A stretch of 64,000 nucleotides of DNA. It comes from Globodera rostochiensis. Lineage: Eukaryota; Nematoda; Chromadorea; Rhabditida; Heteroderidae. The notes below the pieces were generated by a model, which saw only the letters and a program-made list of their open reading frames with translations, did no database searches and had not been told where the DNA came from. Both the position numbers and the translations under genes were made by a program. Below are positions 35,526 to 50,390 of this stretch, piece by piece (within the stretch, counting starts at the first letter, position 1; each line of letters opens with the position of its first letter). The stretch is from positions 372,001 to 436,000 of the forward strand of contig JAEVLN010000006.1 of assembly GCA_018350325.1 (NCBI GenBank). Reading direction: 5' to 3'.

Positions 35526-36653
35526 TTATCGGTGGTATTTTTGAGTCCCCCCTCGCCTTACCTTCCCGCTCTGACGATGTTGCAATCCCATAAAAGTTCC
35601 AATACCTTCGCCCCTTCCGAATAATTTTGCGGCAACAGTCTCTCCGTTGGCTAAACTGCTCAAGGCCCCTGAGATTTCCCACCATTTTCAAATGCATTAT
35701 TTAATGTATTACCCTGCATAAAGTTGTCCATAATGCCACTTTGCACTGCCCAGTGTGCCAATCGCTCTTTTACATGGCAAACCTCCTCGCATTCTTTTGA
35801 ATGATTTCGAATATTCCAACCTCTCCCCCCCCCCCCCCCCTCCCCCTCCCGCCACCACCTTTTTCCACTTCGGCCGATTGCGCGTCCATACATTCAATCA
35901 CCGCGTCAAAGGCTTAATTTGTTGTTGTTTGATTTGATAATGTAATTTCGTTCCCTTTTATGACCTTTTCTCTGTTCAATGCACATATATCGGATGCCTT
36001 AAATACGATTATTCACTGGCTGCCCTTTTAATTAATGCAAATCGATGGCCCAAAACTGCTAAAGCCCATCCAAAATACCGCTGGTAAAAACGTGGAATGT
36101 TTCCTGGTTAGAGCAACGTTCTCCCTCCAATTTGTCCATGCAGTCGACCGTCTCATTGTAATTTCTGAATTGAATTGAATTTGAATTGAAGTTTTGACAA
36201 AGTCCATGGGTGGCGTGATGGCATACGTACCGACAGACTCCCTTAAAACGGTCGAAATTGTTGCCCGACTGCATCGCCGTCTTCACAGCTTCGCTGAACC
36301 TCGACAAGCATTTATGTTGGCACAACGGCACCTGACGCCCTCCCGTGCTTGGCAACAACAATCCTTCCATGCCCTCTTCTGGGAAGTCGGGCTCTAACCC
36401 GCCGCCGGCGGGCTTATTCTCAGCGCTGGTGAAGTAATCGGAGTCGGGGGGAGCAATACCTTCAGCAGAACAAACAACGGGCGATTATGGCCGTAAGTTC
36501 GGTCCCTTCCATGCCTTCGTCCAGCGGACTACGGTAACCCTTCAGATGGTGCACTTCCGGCACTTTTATACGCAGCGGCGCCCCCCGCGAAAAGGTAAAA
36601 AAATTAATAAAAAAAAATAGGCAGAATGGGGATCGAATAAGTGGGACGAACAT
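35526..36653 (-). CDS. Secreted cysteine-rich nematode protein (CPG4/DUF19-like)
   Basis: Exons 36539-36653, 36231-36459, 36079-36164, 35713-35793 and 35526-35668 join in phase to 217 residues. It begins with a signal peptide (MFVPLIRSPFCLFFFINFF), then an acidic, glycine/proline-rich spacer. A cysteine module follows: CQHKCLSRFSEAVKTAMQ, FDRFKGVCRNYNETVDCMDK, GERCSNQETF, ECEEVCHVKERLAHWAVQ. The spacing of eight cysteines and the helical blocks resemble nematode extracellular domains such as chondroitin proteoglycan 4 or DUF19; I cannot choose between them by eye. Expected to be secreted. The last exon could continue past a GTAAGG donor at 35561, in which case the C-terminus differs. The GA-rich array starts about 110 bp upstream of the ATG. 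Confidence 0.7.
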
Positions 36654-36764
36654 TTTGCGTTTTTTGTAACATTGTGAAAAGGCCGAAGGCAATTTGCTTA
36701 AGGGCAAAGAGATTTTTGGAGGTGATTCAGTACAAGAGAATAAGGTGAAAGAGTAGGAAAGAGA

Positions 36765-37745
36765 GCGAGGTGGGAAAGGTGAGAGAGTGGGAGAAGGAGA
36801 GAGACGAGAGCGAGGGGGGGGGAAGAGCGAGAGAGTGGGAGAAGGAGAGAGAGTGGGGGGAGAAGAGCGAGAGAGTGGGAGAAGGAGAGAGAGTGGGGGG
36901 GGGGAAGGGCGAGAGAGTGGGAGAAGGAGAGAGAGTGGGGGGGGGGGGAAGGGCGAGAGAGTGGGAGAAGGAGAGAGAGTGGGGGGGGGGGGAAGGGCGA
37001 GAGAGTGGGAGAAGGAGAGAGGGGGGGGGGAAGGGCGAGAGAGTGGGAGAAGGAGAGAGAGTGGGGGGGGGGGAAGGGCGAGAGAGTGGGAGAAGGAGAG
37101 AGAGTGGGGGGGGGGAAAGGGCGAGAGAGTGGGAGAAGGAGAGAGAGTGGGGGGGGGAAGGGCGAGAGAATGGGAGAAGGAGAGAGAGTGGGGGGGGGGA
37201 GGGCGAGAGAGTGGGAGAAGGAGAGAGAGTGAGAGGGAGAGGAGAAGAGCGAGAGAGTGGGAGAAAGAGAGAGACGAGGGCGAGGGGGGGAGGAGAAGAG
37301 CGAGGAGAGTGGGAGAAGGAGAGAGACGAGAGCGAGGGGGGGGGGAGAAGAGCGAGAAAGTGGGAGAAGGAGAGAGACGAGAGCGAGGGGGGGGGGGGAG
37401 AAGAGCGAGAGAGTGGGAGAAGGAGAGAGAGTGGGGGGGGGGGGAAGGGCGAGAGAGTGGGAGAAGGAGAGAGAGTGAGAGGGAGAGGAGAAGAGCGAGA
37501 GAGTGGGAGAAAGAGAGAGACGAGGGCGAGGGGGGGAGGAGAAGAGCGAGAGAGTGGGAGAAGGAGAGAGAGTGGGGGGGGGGAAGGGCGAGAGAGTGGG
37601 AGAAGGAGAGAGAGTGAGAGGGAGAGGAGAAGAGCGAGAGAGTGGGAGAAAGAGAGAGACGAGGGCGAGGGGGGGGGGAGGAGAAGAGCGAGAGAGTGGG
37701 AGAAGGAGAGAGACGAGAGCGAGGGGGGGGGAGGGGGGGGGGCAG
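36765..37745. repeat. GA/G-run minisatellite, about 41-bp unit
   Basis: Copies of GAGAGAGTGGGAGAAGGAGA plus a G run of 4-12 and AAGGGC or AGAAGAGC. A second unit type with ACGAGAGCGAGG alternates in the right half, making a higher-order repeat of about 240 bp (37217-37460 versus 37470-37700). Long open frames on both strands here are composition artefacts. Confidence 0.95.
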
Positions 37746-38482
37746 ACCGTTACACAAGCCGCCTCCAATAGAGCCATTGTAAGCCGCGATCCTTTACAAA
37801 ATCAAAATGTGTAGTTCAGCCCATTCGATAGGAATTTGTCCCCCTCCCTCGCCAAACAACTTTATTGTTTTTGTAAAGTTTGTGATAAAAATCTGTATTT
37901 ATTAATAAAATAAATTTTGTAAAAGGATAAATCAAATTCCAAAGAGAACGAAGCCAACATACAAAAAAAGGAAAGAAGTAACTTTTCAGAATGGTCAGAG
38001 GGCCGCTGATTTAGCCGTGTGCTTCAACAAAATTTGAACATTTTTTTGTTTAGCGGCCCGGCCATAAAAAACAATTTGTGGTGAGGCCGAAACAATTGGC
38101 GAGAAAGGGAGTAAATGTTGTGCGAAAACTGTCACTTTTTCACTAAAAATTTTTGATCAAATACTTCTTAATTCACTCTTTTGGACAATTGCTTCAAAGA
38201 CAAACAAAATGGCAGACAAATTTGACGAAGTGAGATTTAAAATAGAATAAATATAAATTAATGATTAATTTCGAAATGACCCGACATTAGAGGATGGGAA
38301 GTGATCAATATGACGGACGGATGGATCAGCTGGTCATCATGGCTATCGAGTCTCAGTGATTTGGCACATTTGGCGTCCCAATCTTTTTCTGTGCCTGTTG
38401 CGGGATTTTGCATTGCGTTGTGTTGAGAAGCAATAGAAGGGAAGAGAAAGCATTGAGACGATGGACAATTTGAAGAAGTCAA
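37746..38482. other. Intergenic, no supported gene
   Basis: Mostly A/T-rich. It contains AATAAA-type words near 37905 and should hold the 3' flank of the membrane-protein gene on the minus strand. No exon was supported. Confidence 0.55.
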
Positions 38483-39276
38483 TCACTGCTCGAAGATGGC
38501 TGCTGGGTCAATGCTCATTTCACAAATAGTGCCTGGACTGTTCCCGACCTTCCGCGTACCCGTCAGACCGTCCTTGCCCTGGAAAGCAGTTTATTCTTTA
38601 AAAGACCAAATACCCGGGTTCAACTGAGTACCCTCCCTTCTTCGAATGGACTCACTCGTCCGGCGCCTCCTCCGTTCACAGCAGCAGCACAAAGCGACTG
38701 CGCCCAGCCCGGCCACCAGAATGAGCGCCACAAGAGAAAAAAGAAGCGCCATGTGGAACTGTTGTGTCAGCCGTTCCTCCTCTCCGTCCTCCACATCACC
38801 GATGGACGAAGACTTCGGCGAAAGAGAACTTGGACTGGCCCCGGATCGTGACTCTTCCGTGGGGGTCAGAGCTTGCGAAGTCTGTTGGCGAAGAGTTTTT
38901 GCAGAAGTGTCGGGCAATGAGAGAGGACGGAGAGTGGAAGTTGGAGCAGTTTGTGACTGGTGATGGTGATGTTCCACCGTTTCATCCGGTGGAGGAACTC
39001 CGGAAGCCTTAATTATACATTAAATCATTTCTTGCCCCCCAAACTCACCCCGAGGTCATCTTCGTCGTCCGGGTTGAACGCGTTCCCACTGCCTTCGTCC
39101 AGTTCGTGCTCGTCCATCTCCAGCCCCTTCCCTTCCTCCTCATCCATTGCTTTTTGTGCTGTGCCGCAAAAGATGGGAAGGAGCAAAAAGAGGAGGAGGA
39201 AAAGAGGGAGACGACGAAAGGAATACGGAAAAGAATGTCTGAGAAGGCGGCCAGACTTCCCCGAGGAATTGGCCAT
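38483..39276 (-). CDS. Single-pass membrane protein with acidic ectodomain, hypothetical
   Basis: Exons 39049-39276, 38614-39007 and 38483-38578 join in phase. A signal peptide (LPLFLLLFLLLPIFCGTAQ) is followed by an acidic ectodomain containing DEHELDEGSGNAF, a DEGSG motif of the kind that can carry glycosaminoglycan, and a Ser/Thr/Pro-rich stretch. A transmembrane helix (MALLFSLVALILVAGLGAVA) runs into CCCCERRRRR, a palmitoylation-type and stop-transfer signal. The short cytoplasmic tail ends in DPAAIFEQ. The plan resembles a small proteoglycan-like type I protein, but the tail is not a syndecan tail. I do not recognise the family. An upstream in-frame ATG at 39324 is an alternative start. 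Confidence 0.65.
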
Positions 39277-39867
39277 TATTGGAAGGGCAATTGAATAAAG
39301 GATAACCTGAAATTGGTTGAGCATAAAGGTTAAACTTATTCTTTTTCTCGTAAATATTTATTACATAATTCCTGGAGGATTCTTAAATAAAGTGTAATTC
39401 ATTTTTGTGTAAAAGAAGTTGAATCGGAAATGGCAAAAAAATGTTTTTATGGGGAGGTGGCGGTAGAGAACGGAAAGACTCACAAATCGATCGGAATCGG
39501 CGAGGCGGCATTAGGCAGGATGGATGAATGGATGGGATGAAGAAGTTGGGGACGAAAAGGGAGGGGAGGGGGAGGGGGGGGGGGGCTAGTGGCCTTATAA
39601 GCACGCTGTCCGTGTGAAACAAACAGAAATTTAATGATTTTAACAAAAAGAAAATGCGAAGAATTAATGGGAGGGGAATTCGACCAAACAAAGCCGAAGG
39701 AATCTTTGGGCACCAACAATGTCCACTTTTTTTAAGTGAAGGGATAGAAGAAATTGGACAGAATGGAAGTTGGGGTAGCGGCGGTCATCAGAAGGAAAGC
39801 GGACCGGTCCCTTCCCTTTCCCCGCAGCGGGGGAACCTGTGGAGAATTCGGGGATCGAGCAAAATGG

Positions 39868-40270
39868 GGGGGGGGGTCGTCCCGGGGGGGTCGTCCGGGG
39901 GAGGGGTCCAGGGGGGGGTCATCCAGGGTCGTCTAGGGTGGGGGTCCGGGGGGGGTCGTCCCGGGGGGGGGTCGTCCCGGGGGGGGGGTCGTCCCGGGGG
40001 GGGGGGTCGTCCGGGGGGGGCTCGTCCGGGAGGGAGGGGTCCAGGGGGGGGGGTCATCCCGGGGGGGGGGGTCGTCCAGGGGGGGGGGTCCAGGGGGGGT
40101 CATCTAGGGTGGGGGTCCGGGGGGGGGGGGTCGTCCCGGGGGGGGGTCGTCCCGGGGGGGGGTCGTCCCGGGGGGGGGGGTCGTCCGGGGGGGGGGGTCC
40201 AGGGGGGGGGGGATCATCCAGGGAGGGTCGTCTAGGGTGGGGGTCCGGGGGGGGGGGGTCGCCCAAGGGG
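39868..40270. repeat. GGGGGGTCGTCCC minisatellite
   Basis: Tandem units of about 19-22 bp (G7-10, TCGTCCCGG or TCATCCAGG) with a larger period of about 195 bp: the block with TCGTCTAGGGTGGGGGTCCG recurs at 39929, 40102 (as TCATCTAGGG) and 40229. Flanked by ordinary sequence. Confidence 0.95.
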
Positions 40271-40537
40271 GGTCGTTCGAGCAGAGCTTCCTCCCCAACT
40301 TCTTGAAGCTTTGAACCACTTACCGTCCCGTCAATCTTCACTGCAAAATATACAAACCAAATTCTTGGCTCTTCTGACTGCAGATATCCTCTCCAACCGA
40401 TACATTCCCTCCTCTCAACTCATCCACAACCCTCCCGCTATTCTCTTCTTCCAATTTTCACTCTCGATAGAGTGGTGGGGGAAGGGCGGGTGCAAAGGGA
40501 GGTAGGGAGGGTGGCGGGGTGGGAAGAAGGGAAATTA

Positions 40538-42782
<2,245 letters not shown>

Positions 42783-45700
42783 AGGGGGGGGGGAATTTAG
42801 GGACTTTTTGGAGTGATGGGGGGGGGAAGGAAGGGGGGGGGTACTTTTTGGAGTGATGGGGGGGGGGGGTAGGGGGGTTGAAGGGGGGGGGGGAATTTAG
42901 GGACTTTTTGGAGTGATGGGGGGGAGAAGGGGGGGGGGTTGAAGGGGGGGGGGAATTTAGGGACTTTTTGGAGTGATGGGGGGGGGGGAAGGAAGGAGGG
43001 GGGTACTTTTTGGGGTAGGGGGTTTGAAGGGGGGGGGGATTAGGGACTTTTTGGAGTGATGGGGGGGGAAGGAAGGAGGGGGGTACTTTTTGGAGTGATG
43101 GGGGGTAGGGGGTTGAAGGGGGGGGGGGAATTTAGGGACTTTTTGGAGTGATGCGGGGGGGGAGGGGGGTACTTTTTGGAGTGATGGGGGGGGGGGAGAA
43201 GGGGGGGGGGGTTGAAGGGGGGGGGGAATTTAGGGACTTTTTGGAGTGATGGGGGGAAGAAGGGGGGGGGGGGTTGAAGGGGGGGGGGAATTTAGGGACT
43301 TTTTTGGAGTGATGGGGGGGAAGGGGGGGGGGGAATTTAGGGACTTTTTGGAGTGATGGGGGGGAGAAGGGGGGGGGGGGGTTGAAGGGGGGGGGGAATT
43401 TAGGGACTTTTTGGAGTGATGGGGGGGGGGGAAGGGGGGGGGGAATTTTAGGGACTTTTTTGGAGTGATGGGGGGGGGAAGGGGGGGGGGAATTTAGGGA
43501 CTTTTTGGAAGTGATGGGGGGGGGGGAAGGAAGGGGGGGTACTTTTTGGAGTGATGGGGGGGGGAGAAGGGGGGTGGGTTGAAGGGGGGGGGGGAATTTA
43601 GGGCACTTTTGGAGTGATGGGGGGAGAAGGGGGGGGGGTTGAAGGGGGGGGGGGGAAATTTAGGGACTTTTTGGAGTGATGGGGGGGGGGGGAAGAAGGA
43701 GGGGGGTACTTTTTGGGGTAGGGGGTTGAAGGGGGGGGGATTAGGACTTTTTGGAGTGATGGGGGGGGAAGGAAGGAGGGGGGTACTTTTTGGAGTGATG
43801 GGGGGTAGGGGGTTGAAGGGGGGGGGATTAGGGACTTTTTGGAGTGATGGGGGGGGGGGAATTAGGGACCTTTTTGGAGTGATGGGGGGGGGGGAGGAAG
43901 GGGGGGGGGGGGTTGAGGGGGGGGGGAATTTTAGGGACTTTTTGGAGTGATGGGGGGGAAGGGGGGGGGGGAATTTAGGGACTTTTTGGAGTGATGGGGG
44001 GGAGAAGGGGGGGGGGTTTGAAGGGGGGGGGAATTTAGGGACTTTTTGGAGTGATGGGGGGGGGGGGAAGGGGGCGGGGAAATTTGGGACTTTTTGGAGT
44101 GATGGGGGGGGGGAAGGGGGGGGGGAATTTAGGGACTTTTTGGAGTGATGGGGGGTAGGGGGTTGAAGGGGGGGGGGGAATTTAGGGACTTTTTGGAGTG
44201 ATGGGGGGAGAGAAGGGGGGGCGGGTTGAAGGGGGGGGGGGGAATTTAGGGACTTTTTGGAGTGATGGGGGGTAGGGGGTTGAAGGGGGGGGGGGAATTT
44301 AGGGACTTTTTGGAGTGATGGGGGGGGGGGGGGGGAAGGGGGGGGGGGGAATTAGGGACTTTTTGGAGTGATGGGGGGGGGAAGGAAGGGGGGGGGGTAC
44401 TTTTTGGAGTGATGGGGGGGGGGGGTAGGGGGTTTTGAAGGGGGGGGGGGGGAATTTAGGGACTTTTTGGAGTGATGGGGGGGAGAAGGGGGGGGGGGGG
44501 TTGAAGGGGGGGGGGAATTTAGGGACTTTTTGGAGTGATGGGGGGGGGGAAGGAAGGAGGGGGGTACTTTTTGGGGTAGGGGGTTGAAGGGGGGGGGGAT
44601 TAGGGACTTTTTGGAGTGATGGGGGGGGAAGGAAGGAGGGGGGGTCCTTTTTGGAGTGATGGGGGGTAGGGGGTTGAAGGGGGGGGGGGAACTTTAGGGA
44701 CTTTTTGGAGTGATGGGGGGGGGGAAGGAAGGGGGGGTACTTTTGGAGTGATGGGGGGGGGGAGAAGGGGGGGGGAATTTAGGGACTTTTGGCGTGATGG
44801 GGGGGAGAAGGGGGGGGGTTTGAAGGGGGGGGGGGGGAATTTAGGGACTTTTTGGAGTGATGGGGGGAAGAAGGGGGGGGGCGGGTTGAAGGGGGGGGGG
44901 AATTTAGGGACTTTTTGGAGTGATGGGGGGGGGAGAAGGGGGGGGGTGTTGAAGGGGGGGGGGGGGAATTTAGGGACTTTTTGGAGTGATGGGGGGGGGA
45001 AGGAAGGGGGGGGGGGTACTTTTTGGAGTGATGGGGGGGAGAAGGGGGGGGGGGTTGAAGGGGGGGGGGAATTTAGGGACTTTTTGGAGTGATGGGGGGG
45101 GGGAAGGGGGGGGGGGGAATTTAGGGACTTTTTGGGAGTGATGGGGTGGGGGGAAGGGGGGGGGGGAATTTAGGGACTTTTTGGAGTGATGGGGGGGGGG
45201 GAAGGAAGGGGGGTACTTTTTGGAGTGATGGGGGGGGGAGAAGGGGGGGGTTGAAGGGGGGGGGGAATTTAGGACTTTTTGGAGTGATGGGGGGAAGGGG
45301 GGGGGGAATTTAGGGACTTTTGGAGTGATGGGGGAGGAGAAGGGGGGGGGGTTGAAGGGGGGGGGGGGGAATTTAGGGACTTTTTTGGAGTGATGGGGGG
45401 GGGAAGGGGGGGGGGGAATTTAGGGACTTTTTGGAGTGATGGGGGGGGGGAAGGGGGGGGGGGGAATTTAGGGACTTTTTGGAGTGATGGGGGGGGGGAG
45501 GGGAAGGAAGGGGGGGTACTTTTTGGAGTGATGGGGGGGGGGGAGAAGGGGGGGGGGGTGGTTGAAGGGGGGGGGGAATTTAGGGACTTTTTGGAGTGAT
45601 GGGGGGGGAGAAGGGGGGGGGGGTTGAAGGGGGGGGGGAATTTAGGGACTTTTTGGAGTGATGGGGGGGGGGGAAGGAAGGAGGGGGGTACTTTTTGGGG

Positions 45701-48700
45701 TAGGGGGTTGAAGGGGGGGGGGATTAGGGACTTTTTGGAGTGATGGGGGGGGGAAGGAAGGAGGGGGGTACTTTTTGGAGTGATGGGGGGTAGGGGGTTG
45801 AAGGGGGGGGGGGGAATTTAGGGACTTTTTGGAGTGATGGGGGGGGGAAGGAAGGGGGGGGGGGTACTTTTTGGAGTGATGGGGGGGGGAGAAGGGGGGG
45901 GGGTGAAGGGGGGGGGGGAATTTAGGGACTTTTTGGAGTGATGGGGGGGAGAAGGGGGGGGGGAATTTAGGGACTTTTTTGGAGTGATGGGGGGAAGAAG
46001 GGGGGGGGGGGTTGAAGGGGGGGGGGAATTTAGGGACTTTTTGGAGTGCTGGGGGGGGGAGGAAGGGGGGGGGGGAATTTAGGGACTTTTTGGAGTGATG
46101 GGGGGGGAGAAGGGGGAGGGTTGAAGGGGGGGGGGAATTTAGGGACTTTTTGGAGTGATGGGGGGGGGAGAAGGGGGGGGGAGTTGAAGGGGGGGGGGGG
46201 AATTTAGGGACTTTTTGGAGTGATGGGGGGGGGAGAAGGGGGGGGGGTTGAAGGGGGGGGGAATTTAGGGACTTTTTGGAGTGATGGGGGGGAGAAGGGG
46301 GGGGGGTTGAAGGGGGGGGGGAATTTAGGGACTTTTTGGAGTGATGGGGGGTAGGGGGTTGAAGGGGGGGGGGAATTTAGGGACTTTTTGGAGTAGTGAT
46401 GGGGGGGAGAAGGGGGGGCGGGTTGAAGGGGGGGGGAATTTAGGGACTTTTTGGAGTGATGGGGGGTAGGGGTTGAAGGGGGGGGGGGAATTTAGGGACT
46501 TTTTGGAGTGATGGGGGGGAGAAGGGGGGGCGGGTTGAAGGGGGGGGGGGGGAATTTAGGACTTTTTGGAGTGATGGGGGGGAGAAGGGGGGGCGGGTTG
46601 AAGGGGGGGGGGGGGGAATTTAGGGACTTTTTGGAGTGATGGGGGGTAGGGGGTTGAAGGGGGGGGGGGAATTTAGGGACTTTTTGGAGTGATGGGGGGG
46701 GGGGGGGAAGGGGGGGGGGAATTTAGGGACTTTTTGGAGTGATGGGGGGGGGGAAGGAAGGGGGGGTACTTTTTGGAGTGATGGGGGGGGGGGGGGATAA
46801 GGGGGGGGGGGGGTTGAAGGGGGGGGGGGGGAATTTAGGGACTTTTTGGAGTGATGGGGGGGAGAAGGGGGGGGGGTTGAAGGGGGGGGGGGGAATTTAG
46901 GGACTTTTTGGAGTGATGGGGGGGGGAAGGAAGGAGGGGGGTACTTTTTGGGGTAGGGGGTTGAAGGGGGGGGGATTAGGGACTTTTTGGAGTGATGGGG
47001 GGGGAAGGAAGGAGGGGGTACTTTTTGGAGTGATGGGGGGTAGGGGGTTGAAGGGGGGGGGGAATTTAGGGACTTTTTGGAGTGATGGGGGGGGGAAGGA
47101 AGGGGGGGGTACTTTTTGGAGTGATGGGGGGGGGGGAGAAGGGGGGGGGTTGAAGGGGGGGGGGAATTTAGGGACTTTTTGGAGTGATGGGGGGGAGAAG
47201 GGGGGGGGGGGGTTGAAGGGGGGGGGGGGAATTTAGGGACTTTTTGGAGTGATGGGGGGAAGAAGGGGGGGGGGGGGTTTGAAGGGGGGCGGGGGAATTT
47301 AGGGACTTTTTGGAGTGATGGGGGGGGAGGAAGGGGGGGGGTTGAAGGGGGGGGGGGGAATTTAGGGACTTTTTGGAGTGATGGGGGGGGGGGAGAAGGG
47401 GGGAGGGTTTGAAGGGGGGGGGGAATTAGGGACTTTTTGGAGTGATGGGGGGGGGGGGAGAAGGGGGGGGGAGTTGAAGGGGGGGGGGGAATTTAGGGAC
47501 TTTTTTGGAGTGATGGGGGGGAGAAGGGGGGGGGGGTGTTGAAGGGGGGGGGGGGGGGAATTTCGGGACTTTTTGGAGTGATGGGGGGGAGAAGGGGGGC
47601 GGGTTGAAGGGGGGGGGGAATTTAGGGCCTTTTTGGAGTGATGGGGGGTAGGGGGTTTGAAGGGGGGGGGGAATTTAGGGACCTTTTTGGAGTGATGGGG
47701 GGGGGGTACTTTTTGGAGTGATGGGGGGGAGAAGGGGGGGGTTGAAGGGGGGGGGGAATTTAGGGACTTTTTTGGAGTGATGGGGGGGGGGAAGGAAGGG
47801 GGGGGGGTACTTTTTGGAGTGATGGGGGGGGAGAAGGGGGGGGGGTTGAAGGGGGGGGGGAATTTAGGGACTTTTTGGAGTGATGGGGGGGGGGGAAGGG
47901 GGGGGGGGAATTTAGGGACTTTTTGGAGTGATGGGGGGGGGGGGAAGGGGGGGGGGGAATTTAGGGACTTTTTGGAGTGATGGGGGGGGGGAAGGAAGGG
48001 GGGGTACTTTTTGGAGTGATGGGGGGGGGAGAAGGGGGGGGGGGTTGAAGGGGGGGGGGGAATTTAGGGACTTTTTGGAGTGATGGGGGGGAGAAGGGGG
48101 GGGGGGTTGAAGGGGGGGGGGGAATTTAGGGACTTTTTGGAGTGATGGGGGGGGGGAAGGAAGGGGGGGGGGTACTTTTTGGAGTGATGGGGGGGGGGGG
48201 GTAGGGGGTTGAAGGGGGGGGGGAATTTAGGGACTTTTTGGAGTGATGGGGGGGAGAAGGGGGGGGGGGTTGAAGGGGGGGGGGAATTTAGGGACTTTTT
48301 GGAGTGATGGGGGGGGGGGTTGAAGGGGGGGGGAATTTAGGGACTTTTTGGAGTGATGGGGGGGAGAAGGGGGGGGTTGAAGGGGGGGGGGGAATTTAGG
48401 GACTTTTTGGAGTGATGGGGGGGGGAGAAGGGGGGGGGGGGTTGAAGGGGGGGGGGGGGAATTTAGGGACTTTTTGGAGTGATGGGGGGGAGAAGGGGGG
48501 GGGGGTTTGAAGGGGGGGGGGGAATTTAGGGACTTTTTGGAGTGATGGGGGGGGGAAGGAAGGGGGGGGGTACTTTTTGGAGTGATGGGGGGGGGGTAGG
48601 GGGTTGAAGGGGGGGGGGGAATTTAGGGACTTTTTGGAGTGATGGGGGGGAGAAGGGGGGGGGGGTTGAAGGGGGGGGGAATTTAGGGACTTTTTGGAGT

Positions 48701-48728
48701 GATGGGGGGGGGGGAAGGGGGGGGGTCG
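42783..48728. repeat. 6-kb G-run minisatellite (GGACTTTTTGGAGTGATGGG unit)
   Basis: Well over 100 copies of a 40-70-bp unit: AATTTAGGGACTTTTTGGAG, TGATG, then G runs of 5-15, spaced by AAGAAGG, TTGAAGG, TAGGGGGTTGAAGG or GGAAGGAAGG. A second unit type lacks AATTTAGGGA and has GGTACTTTTTGGAG instead. Several multi-unit blocks recur (for example GGTACTTTTTGGGGTAGGGG near 43006, 43708, 44567, 45689, 46942). The G-rich strand is + throughout. Reported open frames are artefacts. Confidence 0.97.
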
Positions 48729-49104
48729 AGAGAAGAAATGTCTTGGGCAAAACTAAACTTAGCATTGCCGCTGAATAGTGAAAAGGGCGTTCGATTGGTG
48801 GCAAAAGAGTATTTATTGGTTTGTTGGTGGTGCCGGTGGTCGTCCTTTTGTTGCTTTTCCCATTCTCGTCCATTCTTTCGCTCAACCGTCGTTCCCAATC
48901 AATCTCCACAACCATAAATTGCGGAATAAGGGAGAATCAGGAGAGGGGGGCGCGGGGAGGTGGCCTTGACAAAATGGTAAATCACGAAGAGTAGGCGAGA
49001 GGGTAACGCTCTTCTTGAGAGAATGGCAAGCGATGCATTTAAATTGGATGGGTTTGGGAGAGTGTTTGGTGCTGGAGTGACAAGAGCTTAGAGAAAATTT
49101 CACC
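48729..49104. other. Spacer between two minisatellites
   Basis: About 375 bp of ordinary composition separating two G-run arrays. No gene supported. Confidence 0.5.
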
Positions 49105-49780
49105 GGGGGCGCAGAGAAGGTAGTCGCCGGAGGAGGGACTAAGAGGGTAGTCGCCGGGTGGGACTTAGAGAGTAGTCGCGGGGGGGCGAAGAGAAGGTAT
49201 TAGCCGGGGGGGGGGGGACTCAGAGGGTAGTCGTGAGGGGGCGACAGAGGGTAGTCGCCGGGGGGGGGGACTTAGTGGGTAGTCGCCGGGGGGGGACTCA
49301 GAGGGTAGTCGCCGGGGGGGGGGGACTCAGAGGGTAGTCGTGAGGGGGCGACAGAGGGTAGTCGCCGGGGGGGGGGGGGACTTAGTGGGTAGTCGCCGGG
49401 GGGGGGACTCAGAGGGTAGTCGCCGGGGGGGACTTAGTGGGTAGTCGCCGGGGGGGGGGACTCAGAGGGTAGTCGCCGGGGGGGGGGGACTCAGAGGGTA
49501 GTCGTGAGGGGGCGACAGAGGGTCGTGAGGGGGCGACAGAGGGTAGTCGCCGAGGGGGGACTCAGAGGGTAGTCGCCGGGGGGGGGGGACTCAGAGGGTA
49601 GTCGCCGGGGGGGGGACTCAGAGGGTAGTCGCCGGGGGGGGGACTCAGAGGGTAGTCGCCGGGGGGGGGGGACTCAGAGAGTAGTCGCCGGGGGGGGGGG
49701 ACTCAGAGGGTAGTCGCCGGGGGGGGGGACTCAGAGGGTAGTCGCCGGGGGGGGACTCAGAGGGTAGTCGCCGGGGCACA
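49105..49780. repeat. AGAGGGTAGTCGCCGGGGG minisatellite, about 27-bp unit
   Basis: Roughly 25 copies of CTCAGAGGGTAGTCGCCGG followed by 5-13 G and GA. Variants: ACTTAGTGGGTAG and CGTGAGGGGGCGACAGAGGG; the latter recurs every 110-190 bp, giving a higher-order structure. Confidence 0.96.
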
Positions 49781-50390
49781 GAACTTAAAATTCGAAAAAA
49801 TTTGATAATTTGTCGGGGATCGGTAGCGTCATCGGTGACACTGTCAGAGGACGCCGAAAGCCTTACACACACAGTTCAATCTTGAAACTAACTTTAAAAA
49901 TGTCTTTCCCGTAATTGCTTCCTTTCTCATGTTTCCAAAAGTCTCATTTGGCAGACAAAAAAGTCTCATTTTGGTCTGAAAACTTTTGGTGTTGATCAAA
50001 TCCCATTTGAAAACCCACACAAAAAGAGTGTAAGTACTTCTCCGCCAGCCAAGTCACCGAATATCCCATTTCATGCCAATCTGCTCATTCCATTCTCAGA
50101 CACTTCCTTCCTTCCTTCCTTTTTCATCCCTATTCCCTCATCCAATCTGGCACAAAAACGCCCTCCCATTCAGCTCATCCCATTCATGTTCCATTTAGGA
50201 GTCAATTTGCATGCCGAAATGGACGGGGTAAGGCCAAATCTGCTAGTGCCCTGCTCCCTACCCTATGCCATTCTGAGTGTTGTGTAAATGCCATATTTTC
50301 CTCTAGCAATGGGAGGATGAATACCGACCGACCCTCACATCATTGCCCCCGTCCATTTGTTCGTCATTTGCAATTCCAAATCCTCACCGA
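49781..50390. other. Intergenic, likely upstream region of the peptide gene
   Basis: No exon supported. CTTCCTTCCTTCCTTTTT occurs at 50105-50122. Confidence 0.45.

Noticed and set aside
36462..37757. 431-codon minus-strand frame and 333-codon plus-strand frame over the GA/G array
   Set aside because: Both are translations of a tandem repeat. Only the last part of the minus frame (from 36653) is kept, as the signal-peptide exon of the cysteine-rich protein.
38483..39276. Syndecan
   Set aside because: The ectodomain DEGSG motif and single helix are suggestive, but the cytoplasmic tail lacks the conserved syndecan start and C-terminal EFYA.
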